This document shows, piece by piece, positions 20,721 to 28,980 of a stretch of DNA of 64,000 nucleotides. The notes under the pieces are model-generated. The model saw only the letters and a list, made by a program, of their open reading frames with translations, made no database searches and had not been told where the DNA came from. Each line of letters begins with the position of its first letter. Position 1 is the stretch's first letter. The translations under genes and the position numbers were made by a program. This stretch comes from Streptomyces chumphonensis (lineage in GTDB: Bacteria > Actinomycetota > Actinomycetes > Streptomycetales > Streptomycetaceae): the NCBI RefSeq assembly GCF_014779715.1, contig NZ_JACXYU010000003.1, forward strand, positions 186,001 through 250,000, written 5' to 3'.

Positions 20721-23700
20721 CACCGGCCACGTCCCGGCTGAGGGACTGCCGGAGAACGCAGGCGCACAGCCGGAGCAGGCGCACACGCCCGCCTCAGGCA
20801 CGTACACCTTCGCGGACCCGGCCGCCGGCGGAGCGGTGGGCGACGAGGACGACCAGTTGCTCATGCCCGGTGCGCAGGGCGCGTGGAACGAGTCGGTGCA
20901 CTCCACCCCCGCCCAGCCGGTCCCCTCCGCCGCGCACCTCCCGGGCCCGCACGACACGGCGGGCGGTGCCACGGGCCACCAGGAGTACGCCCCCGAGTAC
21001 GCCCCGGCCCCCGAGTACGGGCCCGCCTCCGAGTACGCCCAGGGGCCGGAGTACGCCCCGGCGCCCGAGTACCCGCAGGGCGCCGGCCACACCGGCGGTC
21101 CCGTCGGCGGTGCCCCGCGCCGTCCGCTGCACCTCGGCCCGCCGGTCCCCGAGCAGTCCGGCGCGGTCCGGTCGCTGGCCGACCGCGGCCCCACGCCCTC
21201 GGCCGCGCCCCCCGGCCCGGCCCCGGCCGCCGAGTACCCCGCACCGCACGCGCCCGAGTACGCGGTCCCCGGACACCCCGACGCGGGCCGGGGCCCCGCG
21301 CTCCCCGCCGAGGGCGGGTACGCCCCGGCGGCGGAGCAGCCGGCGGCCGGCTTCGAGCCGCAGCACGTCGCCACGCCCGTGCAGCCCGGGGCGTGGTCCG
21401 TCCCGGCGGACCACGCCCCGGGCGGCCGGCCGCAGCCGGACGCGGAGCCGGCCGGCCCCTCCCCGCAGGCACCCCCGCCGGGCCCCGACCCGGCCGCCGA
21501 GGCGCTCGCCGAGCCGGTGGCGCGGCCCGAGCCGCAGGCCCCCGCGCCGGACCCGGAGCCGTCCGCCGAGCCCGGTGCACAGCCCGTCGCGCCGGTGGAG
21601 ACCCCCGAGGGCCCCGCCGGCGCGGCCGGGCCCGCGCCCGCCCCGATCGTCGAACAGCCGCAGGAGCAGGCCGTGGTGGCGCAGGAGCCGGCCGCCGAGC
21701 CGGTCGCCGTCGAGCCGACCCCGGCCGAGTCCCCGCAGGGGCCGGTGCACCCGGAGGCGACGGTCGAGGTACCGCAGACGGTGGAAGCGACCGACGGCGT
21801 CGGCGCCCCGGACGCCGTACCCGCGCCCGTGGTCGAGGCGGCCCCCGCCGACGCTGCGCCCGAGCCCGTCGCGCAGCCGGAACCGGCCGTCGCGGAGGCC
21901 GTCGCCGAGACCCCCGTGGCCCCGGAAGCCCCCGACGGTGCGACACCCGCGCCCGGCGAGACACCGTCGGACGCGGCCGGAACGGCACCGCCCGCCCCCG
22001 AGGCCGAGTCCGCCCCCGAGGCCGAGTCCGCCCCCGACGCCGAGTCCGCCCCCGACGCCGAGGCGGCCGTGCCCCCGGACGCCGAGGCCGAGGCCGCCGC
22101 CCCCGCGCAGCCCGAACCGCCCCGGACCCCGCCGGCCCCCGGCTACCCGGACGCCGAACGCGAGGCGCTGCACAGGGTCATGCGCGAGCGCCGCGACATC
22201 CGCAACGGCTTCCGCTCCGACCCGATCCCGCACGAGGTGCTGCTGCGCGTCCTGGAGGCGGCCCACACCGCGCCGAGCGTCGGCCACTCCCAGCCGTGGG
22301 ACTTCGTCATCATCCGCTCGGAGGAGACCCGCCGGGCGATGCACGAGCTGGCCGTGCGGCAGCGTGAGGCGTACGCCAAGTCGCTGCCCCGCGCGCGGGC
22401 CAAGCAGTTCAAGGAACTGAAGATCGAGGCCATCCTCGACACCCCGGTCAACATCGTCGTCACCGCCGATCCGACGCGCGGCGGGCGGCACACCCTCGGC
22501 CGCCACACCCAGCCGCAGATGGCGCCCTACTCCTCGGCGCTGGCGGTGGAGAACCTGTGGCTCGCCGCCCGGGCCGAGGGGCTCGGCGTCGGCTGGGTGA
22601 GCTTCTTCGACGAGCGCGAGATGGTGACGGCGCTCGGCCTGCCGGAGCACCTGGAGGTCGTGGCCTACCTGTGCATCGGGTACGTCGACGCCTTCCCCGA
22701 CGAGCCCGAGCTCGCACAGGCGGGCTGGTCCAAGCGGCGCCCGCTGGCCTGGGTCGTGCACGAGGAGTCCTACGGCCGCCGGGTCCTGCCCGGCGGCGCG
22801 CCCAGCGACCTGCTGGCCGAGACCCTCGCGGGCATCCGCCCGCTGGACGCCAAGGCTCTCGGCGAGGCGTGGGAACGGCAGAAGCGCATGACCAAGCCCT
22901 CCGGGGCGCTCGGCATGCTGGAGATCATCTCCGCGCAGCTCAGCGGCCTGGCGCGCAAGTGCCCGCCGCCGGTCCCCGAACCCGCCGCCGTGGCGGTCTT
23001 CGCCGGCGACCACGGGGTGCACGCCCAGGGCGTCACCGCCTGGCCGCAGGAGGTCACCGCCCAGATGGTGGCCAACTTCCTGGGCGGCGGCGCCGTCTGC
23101 AACGCCTTCGCGAACCAGGTGGGCGCCGAGGTGTGCGTGGTGGACGTCGGCGTGGCGGCCGAACTGCCCGCCACCCCGGGGCTGCTGCCGCGCAAGGTGC
23201 GCCCGGGCACGGCCGACATCACCGCCGGCCCCGCCATGGAGCGCGCCGAGGCCGTGCGCGCGATCGAGGTCGGCATCGAGACCGCACGCGACCTGGTCAC
23301 GGCGGGCAACCGGGCGCTGCTCACCGGCGAGATGGGCATCGCCAACACCACGGTCTCCGCCGCCCTGATCTCGGCCTTCACCGGCACGGACCCGGCCGAG
23401 GTGACGGGCCGGGGCACCGGCATCAACGACGAGATGCACGGCCACAAGATCGACGTCGTCCGCCGCGCCCTGGAACTCCACCAACCGGACCCGGGCGACC
23501 CCATCGGCGTCCTCGCCGCGCTCGGCGGGCTGGAGCACGCCGCGCTCGTCGGCCTCATTCTCGGCGGCGCGAGCCTGCGGACCCCGGTGATCCTCGACGG
23601 CGTCAGCGCCGGGGCCGCGGCCCTGGTGGCCCGCGCCATCGCACCGGAGGCGCTGGCCGCCTGCGTGGCCGGCCACCGCGGTGCGGAGCCCGGCCACGTG

Positions 23701-23862
23701 GTCGCCCTCACCAAGCTGGGCCTGCGCCCGCTGGTGGACCTGGACCTCCGGCTCGGCGAGGGCACCGGTGCCCTCCTCGCCCTCCCGGTCGTCCAGTCCG
23801 CCGCGCGCGCGATGCACGAGGTGGCGACGTTCGACGCGGCGGGTGTGACCGAGAAGGGCTGA
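20713..23862 (+). CDS. cobT: BluB-CobT fusion: DMB synthase and nicotinate-nucleotide-DMB phosphoribosyltransferase, long disordered N-terminus
   Basis: A 1049-residue protein in three parts. Residues 1-476 are low-complexity Pro/Ala/Glu with EYAP-type and AESAP-type repeats and no visible fold. Residues 477-695 are a nitroreductase-fold BluB domain (RERRDIRNGF, APSVGHSQPWDFVII, GVGWVSFFDEREM), which makes 5,6-dimethylbenzimidazole from FMN. Residues 698-1049 are CobT (FAGDHGVHAQGVTAWPQEVT, GEMGIANTT), which attaches ribose phosphate to DMB. The fusion would channel the lower ligand of cobalamin. ATG 20713 has GAGGGG upstream. Confidence 0.93.
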   Translation: MTDTGHVPAEGLPENAGAQPEQAHTPASGTYTFADPAAGGAVGDEDDQLLMPGAQGAWNESVHSTPAQPVPSAAHLPGPHDTAGGATGHQEYAPEYAPAPEYGPASEYAQGPEYAPAPEYPQGAGHTGGPVGGAPRRPLHLGPPVPEQSGAVRSLADRGPTPSAAPPGPAPAAEYPAPHAPEYAVPGHPDAGRGPALPAEGGYAPAAEQPAAGFEPQHVATPVQPGAWSVPADHAPGGRPQPDAEPAGPSPQAPPPGPDPAAEALAEPVARPEPQAPAPDPEPSAEPGAQPVAPVETPEGPAGAAGPAPAPIVEQPQEQAVVAQEPAAEPVAVEPTPAESPQGPVHPEATVEVPQTVEATDGVGAPDAVPAPVVEAAPADAAPEPVAQPEPAVAEAVAETPVAPEAPDGATPAPGETPSDAAGTAPPAPEAESAPEAESAPDAESAPDAEAAVPPDAEAEAAAPAQPEPPRTPPAPGYPDAEREALHRVMRERRDIRNGFRSDPIPHEVLLRVLEAAHTAPSVGHSQPWDFVIIRSEETRRAMHELAVRQREAYAKSLPRARAKQFKELKIEAILDTPVNIVVTADPTRGGRHTLGRHTQPQMAPYSSALAVENLWLAARAEGLGVGWVSFFDEREMVTALGLPEHLEVVAYLCIGYVDAFPDEPELAQAGWSKRRPLAWVVHEESYGRRVLPGGAPSDLLAETLAGIRPLDAKALGEAWERQKRMTKPSGALGMLEIISAQLSGLARKCPPPVPEPAAVAVFAGDHGVHAQGVTAWPQEVTAQMVANFLGGGAVCNAFANQVGAEVCVVDVGVAAELPATPGLLPRKVRPGTADITAGPAMERAEAVRAIEVGIETARDLVTAGNRALLTGEMGIANTTVSAALISAFTGTDPAEVTGRGTGINDEMHGHKIDVVRRALELHQPDPGDPIGVLAALGGLEHAALVGLILGGASLRTPVILDGVSAGAAALVARAIAPEALAACVAGHRGAEPGHVVALTKLGLRPLVDLDLRLGEGTGALLALPVVQSAARAMHEVATFDAAGVTEKG
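21995..22066 (+). repeat. 18-bp tandem repeats in the cobT N-terminal region
   Basis: About 3.5 copies of a unit reading GCCGAGTCCGCCCCCGAN encode repeated AESAPE/D hexapeptides. They lie in the low-complexity coding region just before the BluB domain. Confidence 0.75.
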
Positions 23863-24008
23863 CCGGCCGACCAGGGCCGACGCCACACTCCCGTAACACC
23901 CGCCGTCTACGATGGTGCCGACACGCCGACCGCACCGTCGTGACCGACCGACGACGCCGCTTCACCGCCGCAGCGGCTCAGCACCACCGCCCGAGGAGCC
24001 GCACCGCC

Positions 24009-25265
24009 ATGCCCGACACGCCCGCCTATCCCGTCGGACTGCGGCTGACCGGCCGCCGCGTGGTCGTCCTCGGCGGGGGTGGCGTCGCCCAGCGGCGGCT
24101 GCCCGCCCTCGTCGCCTCGGGGGCGGACGTCCTGCTGGTCTCGCCCTCCGCGACACCCTCCGTGGAGGCCATGGCGGAGACGGGCGAGCTGACCTGGGAG
24201 CGGCGCACCTACCGTCCGGGCGACCTGGCGCAGGCGTGGTACGCGCTCATCGCCACCAGCGACCCGGCCGCCAACCACGCCGCCTCCGCCGAGGCCGAGG
24301 CCCACCGGGTGTGGGCGGTGCGCAGCGACGACGCCGACGCCGCGACCGCGTGGACGCCCGCGACCGGCCGCAGCGAGGGCGTCACGGTGGCCGTCCTGAC
24401 CGGCAGCGACCCGCGCCGCTCGGCGGCCGTGCGCGACGCCGTGGTCGAGGGGCTGCGCGACGGCACGCTCGCCGCCCCCCAGTACCGCACCAGGACGCCC
24501 GGGGTGGCCCTGGTCGGCGGCGGCCCGGGGGACCCGGACCTCATCACCGTGCGGGGGCGGCGGCTGCTCGCGGAGGCCGACGTCGTCATCGCCGACCGGC
24601 TCGGGCCGCGCGACCTGCTGGACGAACTGCCCCCGCACGTCGAGGTGGTCGACGCCGCGAAGATCCCCTACGGCCGGTTCATGGCGCAGGAGGCCATCAA
24701 CCAGGCCCTGGTCGCCTACGCCAAGGAGGGCAAGTCCGTCGTCCGGCTCAAGGGCGGCGACCCCTTCGTCTTCGGCCGGGGGATGGAGGAGGTGCAGGAG
24801 CTGACGCGGGCCGGTGTGCCCGTCACCGTCGTCCCGGGCATCTCCAGCTCCATCAGCGTGCCGGGCGCCGTCGGCATCCCCGTGACGCACCGGGGCGTGG
24901 CCCACGAGTTCACCGTCGTCAGCGGCCACGTCGCTCCGGACGACGCCCGCTCGCTCGTGGACTGGCGCGCGCTCGCCGCCCTGCGCGGCACGCTCGTCCT
25001 GCTCATGGCCGTCGAACGGATCGGCGCGATCGCCGAGGCGCTGATCGCCCACGGCCGGGACGCGGACACCCCGGTGGCCGTCGTCCAGGAGGGCACCATG
25101 GCCACCCAGCGCCGGGTGGACGCCACCCTGGCCACCGTCGGTGAGCGGGTGCGCGCGGAAGAGGTCCGCCCGCCGGCCGTCATCGTCATCGGCGACGTCG
25201 TCGCCGTCCGCCCCGACGCACCCGGCCCCGGGACGCCGGACGCCGAGGGCGGCGCGGGTGGCTGA
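24009..25265 (+). CDS. cobA: Precorrin-2 dehydrogenase / uroporphyrinogen-III C-methyltransferase fusion
   Basis: A 418-residue CysG-like protein. Residues 10-150 are a Rossmann dehydrogenase (VVVLGGGGVAQRRLPALV) expected to act on precorrin-2. Residues 165-410 are the SAM methyltransferase (VALVGGGPGDPDLITVRG, VRLKGGDPFVFGRG, VPGISSSISVPG) that makes precorrin-2 from uroporphyrinogen III. It feeds siroheme and cobalamin and fits its place after cobL and cobT. ATG follows GAGGAGCCGCACC. Its stop overlaps the next gene's GTG region. Confidence 0.93.
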   Translation: MPDTPAYPVGLRLTGRRVVVLGGGGVAQRRLPALVASGADVLLVSPSATPSVEAMAETGELTWERRTYRPGDLAQAWYALIATSDPAANHAASAEAEAHRVWAVRSDDADAATAWTPATGRSEGVTVAVLTGSDPRRSAAVRDAVVEGLRDGTLAAPQYRTRTPGVALVGGGPGDPDLITVRGRRLLAEADVVIADRLGPRDLLDELPPHVEVVDAAKIPYGRFMAQEAINQALVAYAKEGKSVVRLKGGDPFVFGRGMEEVQELTRAGVPVTVVPGISSSISVPGAVGIPVTHRGVAHEFTVVSGHVAPDDARSLVDWRALAALRGTLVLLMAVERIGAIAEALIAHGRDADTPVAVVQEGTMATQRRVDATLATVGERVRAEEVRPPAVIVIGDVVAVRPDAPGPGTPDAEGGAGG

Positions 25266-26067
25266 GCCGGTCACCGTCGAGGACCCGGACGACCCCCGGC
25301 TGCACGACTACACCTCCCTGACCGACGTCGCGCTGCGGCGTCGCCGCGAACCGGCCGAGGGGCTGTTCATCGCCGAGGGCGAGAAGGTCGTCCGGCGCGC
25401 CCTGGCCGCCGGGCACCCCATGCGGTCGATGCTGCTGTCCGCCAAGTGGGCCGGGCCGATGCGCGACGTCATCGAGGCCGCCACCGCGCCGGTGTACCTG
25501 GTCAGCCCCGAGGTCGCCGAGCGGGTGACCGGCTACCACGTGCACCGGGGCGCGCTCGCCTCGATGGAACGCCACGCCCTGCCGCCCCCGGAGGACCTGC
25601 TCGACGGCACCGACCGGGTCGCCGTCTTCGAGGACATCGTCGACCACGCCAACCTGGGGGCGGCCTTCCGCAACGCGGCTGCCCTCGGCGTGGGGGCCGT
25701 CCTCCTCAGCCCGCGCTGCGCCGACCCGCTGTACCGCCGCGCCGTGAAGGTCTCCATGGGCGCCGTCTTCCACGTGCCCTGGACACGCCTGACCACCTGG
25801 CCGGACGACCTGGCCCTGCTGCGCCGGGCGGGCTTCGTCACCGCGGCCCTCTGCCTGGGCGAGCGGTCGGTCACCCTGGACGAGCTGGCCGCCCGGCGCC
25901 ATCCGAGACTCGCCCTGGTCCTGGGGACCGAGGGAGAGGGACTGACACCGGGGGCGCTGGCCGCCACCGACGCGCACGTGCGCATCCCCATGGACGCCGG
26001 GGTGGACTCCCTCAACGTCGCCGCCGCCTCGGCCGTCGCGTTCTACGCCACCCGCCCGTCCCGCTGA
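25258..26067 (+). CDS. TrmH/SpoU family RNA 2'-O-methyltransferase
   Basis: A 269-residue SPOUT-class methyltransferase. The N-terminal RNA-binding part carries GLFIAEGEKVVRRAL. The knotted catalytic domain has the three SpoU motifs: VAVFEDIVDHANLGAAFRNA, LALVLGTEGEGL and IPMDAGVDSLNVAAASAVAF. It should methylate a ribose in rRNA or tRNA; the exact target cannot be read. GTG 25258 overlaps the cobA stop by eight bases, so it is co-translated with cobA although functionally unrelated. Confidence 0.88.
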   Translation: MAEPVTVEDPDDPRLHDYTSLTDVALRRRREPAEGLFIAEGEKVVRRALAAGHPMRSMLLSAKWAGPMRDVIEAATAPVYLVSPEVAERVTGYHVHRGALASMERHALPPPEDLLDGTDRVAVFEDIVDHANLGAAFRNAAALGVGAVLLSPRCADPLYRRAVKVSMGAVFHVPWTRLTTWPDDLALLRRAGFVTAALCLGERSVTLDELAARRHPRLALVLGTEGEGLTPGALAATDAHVRIPMDAGVDSLNVAAASAVAFYATRPSR

Positions 26068-26092
26068 CCGCCACGACGCCGACGGCCGCCGC

Positions 26093-27412
26093 TCAACCCG
26101 GCGTCGGAACCGCCCCGTCCGGCACGGCCGGGGCCGTGCCGGACGCGGGCGCCGAGCGCTGCGCGTGCCCGGCCCGCCCCTGGCATCCCTGCACCACCGC
26201 GATCCCGAGCGCCACGAGCAGGGTGACCGTCACGAAGACGACCAGGCGCTGCCGCATCAGCCGCCGGTCCGGGCCACCGCCGCGCCCGTGCGGGCGCGTC
26301 GGGTGACGCTGGGCGCGGCGGGGCCGCCGCGCGGGAGGGTCCCCGGCCGTGCGCCGCTCCGACGCGGGCCGCCGACCGGGGCCCGGTACGGTACGCGGCG
26401 GCGGAGTGCGACGGTCCCCCGCCCGGCCGCCGTCCCCCGCCGGGCCCGCGCCGCGCGAAGCGGGGCGGGGCGTGGGACGCGGGGCGGGCCGGGGGGTGGG
26501 ACGGGTGCCCCGCTCACCGCGCGAGGCCACGGGGTCCGCGGCCCGCCGGAGGGCCGGGCGCGGGATCGGTGTCATGCCCTCCGGCAGCCCCCGGGCCTCG
26601 CGGGCGGCGATCTCCTTGAGCCGCAGTGAGAGCTGGGCCGTCGTCGGGCGCTCCGGCGCCGCCTTGGCCAGGCAGGCGTACACGATCGGCGCCAGGGCCG
26701 GCGGCACCGTCTGGAGCTGCGCCTCCTCGTGCACGACCCGGTAGAGCATCACCTCGGAACTGCCGTGCCCGAAGGGGGAGTCGCCGGTGGCGGCGTAGGC
26801 CAGCGTCGCGCCGAGGGAGAAGACGTCGGTCGCCGGGGTCACGCCCGCCCCGCGCACCTGCTCCGGAGCCAGGAACCCGGGGGAGCCCACGGCGGTGCCC
26901 ACGTGGGTCAGGGTGCTCGCGCCCGTGGACCAGGCGATGCCGAAGTCGATGATGCGCGGCCCCTTGGGGGACAGGAGGATGTTGGACGGCTTGAGGTCCC
27001 GGTGGACGACCCCGGCCTCGTGCACCGCGACCAGGCCCTCCGCCAGCGCGGCCCCGATCGCGGCGACCTGTGCCGGGGGCAGCGGGCCGCCCTCGTTCAC
27101 CTTGTCGTGCAGCGACGGCCCGGGTACGTACTGGGTGGCGAACCACGGGCGGTCCGCCTCCAGGTCGGCGGCGACGAGGCGGGCCGTGCAGCCCCCGCGG
27201 ATGCGCCGCGCCGCCGAGACCTCGCGGGCGAAACGGGCGCGGAACTCCTGGTCCTCGGCGAGGTCGGGCCGGATGACCTTCAGCGCCACCCGCTGGCCGC
27301 GCCGGTCCGAACCGAGGTAGACGACCCCCATCCCGCCCGCGCCCAGCCGCCGGTGGAGCTTGTACGAGCCGACGACTCGCGGGTCCTCACGTCGGAGCCG
27401 CATCATCGCCAT
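26093..27412 (-). CDS. Membrane-anchored Ser/Thr protein kinase (PknB type)
   Basis: A 439-residue Hanks-type kinase. Glycine loop is LGAGGMGVVYLG, ATP lysine is in VALKVIRP, catalytic loop is HRDLKPSNILL and Mg2+ loop is DFG, all intact. The activation loop has THVGTAVGSPGFLAPEQ. A Pro/Arg-rich linker leads to one transmembrane helix (LVVFVTVTLLVALGIAVVQG) and a short outer tail of about 30 residues with no PASTA domain, so it lacks an obvious ligand sensor. ATG 27412 has GAAGGGAC upstream. Confidence 0.94.
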   Translation of the reverse strand: MAMMRLRREDPRVVGSYKLHRRLGAGGMGVVYLGSDRRGQRVALKVIRPDLAEDQEFRARFAREVSAARRIRGGCTARLVAADLEADRPWFATQYVPGPSLHDKVNEGGPLPPAQVAAIGAALAEGLVAVHEAGVVHRDLKPSNILLSPKGPRIIDFGIAWSTGASTLTHVGTAVGSPGFLAPEQVRGAGVTPATDVFSLGATLAYAATGDSPFGHGSSEVMLYRVVHEEAQLQTVPPALAPIVYACLAKAAPERPTTAQLSLRLKEIAAREARGLPEGMTPIPRPALRRAADPVASRGERGTRPTPRPAPRPTPRPASRGAGPAGDGGRAGDRRTPPPRTVPGPGRRPASERRTAGDPPARRPRRAQRHPTRPHGRGGGPDRRLMRQRLVVFVTVTLLVALGIAVVQGCQGRAGHAQRSAPASGTAPAVPDGAVPTPG

Positions 27413-27982
27413 GTCCCTTCCCCTACCTCCGGTGGGGAGGCCCCACATGCCGATCCGTTGACGGTCCACAGCTTACGGACTGGCGCCTCCGCACGCCGTA
27501 AGGCCGCGCACTCGGCGTGGACACGTTGCCCGCGCCGCCGGTGCGGCAATTCGGTTGCGCAGCCGGGGAGCTGGCGGCGCCCCCGGCAGGGCCGCAGGTC
27601 AACTGCGCGCGTCGCACTGGCATCTGACGTACCGCCAGTCACGCTCGCGCACTTCGTCCGACTCCGTGACGGTGAACGGCCGCCGCGCGCGGGGCCGTCG
27701 CCGCCCGCGGTGCCGGGCACCGGTGGTGACCGAGGTCACCACCGGCCCGTGCGGGCGGCGCGCCGGACCCCTGGGGGACACCCCCGGTACGGACGGGCCG
27801 CCTCTCCACCCTGGGGAGTAGGACGCGGCCCGTGGGGTCCTCCTGCGGGATGCCCCCCGTTCGGTACGCCGGCATGACGCCCCGGCCCGCCGCGCCGCCT
27901 AGTTTTGAAGGCAAGCGGCGGGTGCTGCACTCGTCCCCCGAGGTCACTCACCCGCCGCCCTCGATCACGACGGGAGCTGAGC
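27413..27982. other. 570-bp divergent intergenic region with inverted repeats
   Basis: No gene is supportable here. The notable signals are a 26-bp dyad at 27720-27745 and a 7-bp arm inverted repeat CTTACGG/CCGTAAG at 27472-27502 near the kinase start. TAGTTT at 27900-27905 could be the -10 of the downstream small membrane-protein gene. Confidence 0.6.
27720..27745. promoter_or_regulatory. 26-bp dyad, operator-like
   Basis: Two perfect 12-bp arms (CCGGTGGTGACC at 27720-27731 and its reverse complement at 27734-27745) flank a two-base centre. Arms containing GGTGACC/GGTCACC look like a dimeric repressor site. It lies in the long gap between the kinase and a small membrane-protein gene. Confidence 0.45.
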
Positions 27983-28216
27983 ATGGCGAGCACGGCGGGA
28001 AGCGCGGCCCTCCGGGCACCGGGACGGCGCCCGGAGGCCCACCTCCGGCGCGCGGACGGTGGCTCCGGTGTGCGGACCCGGCCCTCGGGCACGCGGCACC
28101 CCCTGGTGGCCGCGGCCATGGTCATCCCCCTCGCCCTGTGCCTCGCCGTGCTCTTCGGCGGCGTGGAGGCCGTGATCACCCAGGCGTCGTCCGTGGCAGG
28201 AATGCTGGGGCGCTGA
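27983..28216 (+). CDS. Small single-pass membrane protein (uncharacterised)
   Basis: 77 residues. The N-terminal half is Arg/Ala-rich and hydrophilic, followed by a single transmembrane helix (PLVAAAMVIPLALCLAVLFG) and a short tail ending SSVAGMLGR. ATG has GGGAGC seven bases upstream, and third codon positions are almost all G/C, which supports it being real. Two hairpins follow. The function is unknown. Confidence 0.65.
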   Translation: MASTAGSAALRAPGRRPEAHLRRADGGSGVRTRPSGTRHPLVAAAMVIPLALCLAVLFGGVEAVITQASSVAGMLGR

Positions 28217-28302
28217 GCAGGCGCTCCGGGCCCGGGAGAGCGGCCCGGGTTGGGGATTTCCTGACCGACCCCGTGGGGACGGGGGTGCGGCGGACGGCAC
28301 GC

Positions 28303-28333
28303 GGGCCCGGGCGGGCATCGACCGCCCGGGCCC
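28303..28333 (+). terminator. GC hairpin after the small membrane-protein gene
   Basis: A perfect 12-bp stem (28303-28314 with 28322-28333) has a seven-base loop and no T-run. A weaker 7-bp hairpin sits at 28226-28248. Confidence 0.6.
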
Positions 28334-28385
28334 CGCGACGTCGGCGGCCGGGCTGTGCCCACGCAAGCACGTGCGGGCACAGAAG

Positions 28386-28417
28386 AACGCCCCGGACCAC
28401 GAGAGGGCCGGGGCGTT
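28386..28417 (-). terminator. Terminator of the Gly-Cys-Val tRNA cluster
   Basis: A perfect 10-bp stem pairs 28386-28395 with 28408-28417, just downstream of the last tRNA-Val on the minus strand. The minus-strand continuation is CTTCTGTG, a weak pyrimidine tail. Confidence 0.65.
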
Positions 28418-28423
28418 GGGCGG

Positions 28424-28495
28424 TGGACGATACTGGGATTGAACCAGTGACCTCTTCCGTGTCAGGGAAGCGCTCTCCCGCTGAGCTAATCGTCC
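28424..28495 (-). tRNA. tRNA-Val(GAC), copy 3 in transcription order
   Basis: A 72-nt cloverleaf. The acceptor stem GGACGAT/ATCGTCC, anticodon stem CTTCC/GGAAG and loop CTGACAC give anticodon GAC. The T-arm contains GGTTCAATCCC. CCA is not encoded. It repeats at a 94-bp period with the two upstream copies. Confidence 0.96.
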
Positions 28496-28517
28496 GGGCG
28501 GTCCGTCGCCGGACCCG

Positions 28518-28589
28518 TGCGCGATACTGGGATTGAACCAGTGACCTCTTCCGTGTCAGGGAAGCGCTCTCCCGCTGAGCTAATCGCGC
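28518..28589 (-). tRNA. tRNA-Val(GAC), copy 2, variant acceptor stem
   Basis: A 72-nt tRNA identical to its neighbours except for the acceptor stem, GCGCGAT/ATCGCGC. Pairs 2:71 and 3:70 have changed on both sides, so pairing is kept. Anticodon GAC; CCA is not encoded. Confidence 0.96.
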
Positions 28590-28611
28590 GGGCGGTCCGT
28601 CGCCGGACCAG

Positions 28612-28683
28612 TGGACGATACTGGGATTGAACCAGTGACCTCTTCCGTGTCAGGGAAGCGCTCTCCCGCTGAGCTAATCGTCC
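28612..28683 (-). tRNA. tRNA-Val(GAC), copy 1
   Basis: A 72-nt tRNA with acceptor GGACGAT/ATCGTCC and anticodon loop CTGACAC. It is the first valine gene after tRNA-Cys in the minus-strand cluster; CCA is not encoded. Confidence 0.96.
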
Positions 28684-28684
28684 A

Positions 28685-28758
28685 TGGAGGTGGAGACGGG
28701 ATTTGAACCCGTGTAGACGGCTTTGCAGGCCGTTGCCTCGCCTCTCGGCCACTCCACC
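28685..28758 (-). tRNA. tRNA-Cys(GCA)
   Basis: 74 nt including an encoded CCA, with acceptor GGTGGAG/CTCCACC and U73. The anticodon stem ACGGC/GCCGT and loop CTGCAAA give GCA. It is the only tRNA in this cluster with an encoded CCA. Confidence 0.96.
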
Positions 28759-28797
28759 AGGAGCGCGGGGGCCGATGAGTACAGCCCCCACTGTCCG

Positions 28798-28870
28798 AGC
28801 GGACGACGAGATTCGAACTCGCGACCCTCACCTTGGCAAGGTGATGCTCTACCAACTGAGCCACGTCCGC
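28798..28870 (-). tRNA. tRNA-Gly(GCC)
   Basis: 73 nt, with acceptor GCGGACG/CGTCCGC and U73. The anticodon stem TCACC/GGTGA and loop TTGCCAA give GCC. It is the first gene of the minus-strand Gly-Cys-Val-Val-Val cluster, 44 bp downstream of a strong promoter; CCA is not encoded. Confidence 0.96.
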
Positions 28871-28913
28871 AGGTGCCTCCGGGGCCCGTTGTGGCGGCCC
28901 GGCGACGTGTTGA

Positions 28914-28942
28914 ACTCTAGCGGATTCCCGGGCCAGCTCAAA
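28914..28942 (-). promoter_or_regulatory. Promoter of the tRNA cluster
   Basis: On the minus strand TTTGAG (28942-28937) is followed after 17 bp by TAGAGT (28919-28914). The predicted start is near 28907, about 37 bp before tRNA-Gly. Confidence 0.7.
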
Positions 28943-28967
28943 TTCCGTTCACCCAGCGTGCCCGTCC

Positions 28968-28980
28968 TAGACTCGAAGGC
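28968..28980 (+). promoter_or_regulatory. -10 element for a leaderless component I gene
   Basis: TAGACT at 28968-28973 lies seven bases before GTG 28981 with no ribosome site, so transcription should start at or next to the start codon. Confidence 0.55.

Noticed and set aside
27599..27781. 60-codon minus-strand frame in the gap upstream of the kinase
   Set aside because: It is Arg-rich, lacks a ribosome site, crosses the 26-bp dyad and shows no protein-like pattern.
28424..28683. CRISPR-like regular repeat at 94-bp spacing
   Set aside because: The repeats are full tRNA-Val genes with nearly identical spacers; there are no cas genes and no unique spacers.
28424..28870. tRNA-linked integrated element (attachment site)
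   Set aside because: No integrase, no partial tRNA copy and no change in base composition were seen on either side.
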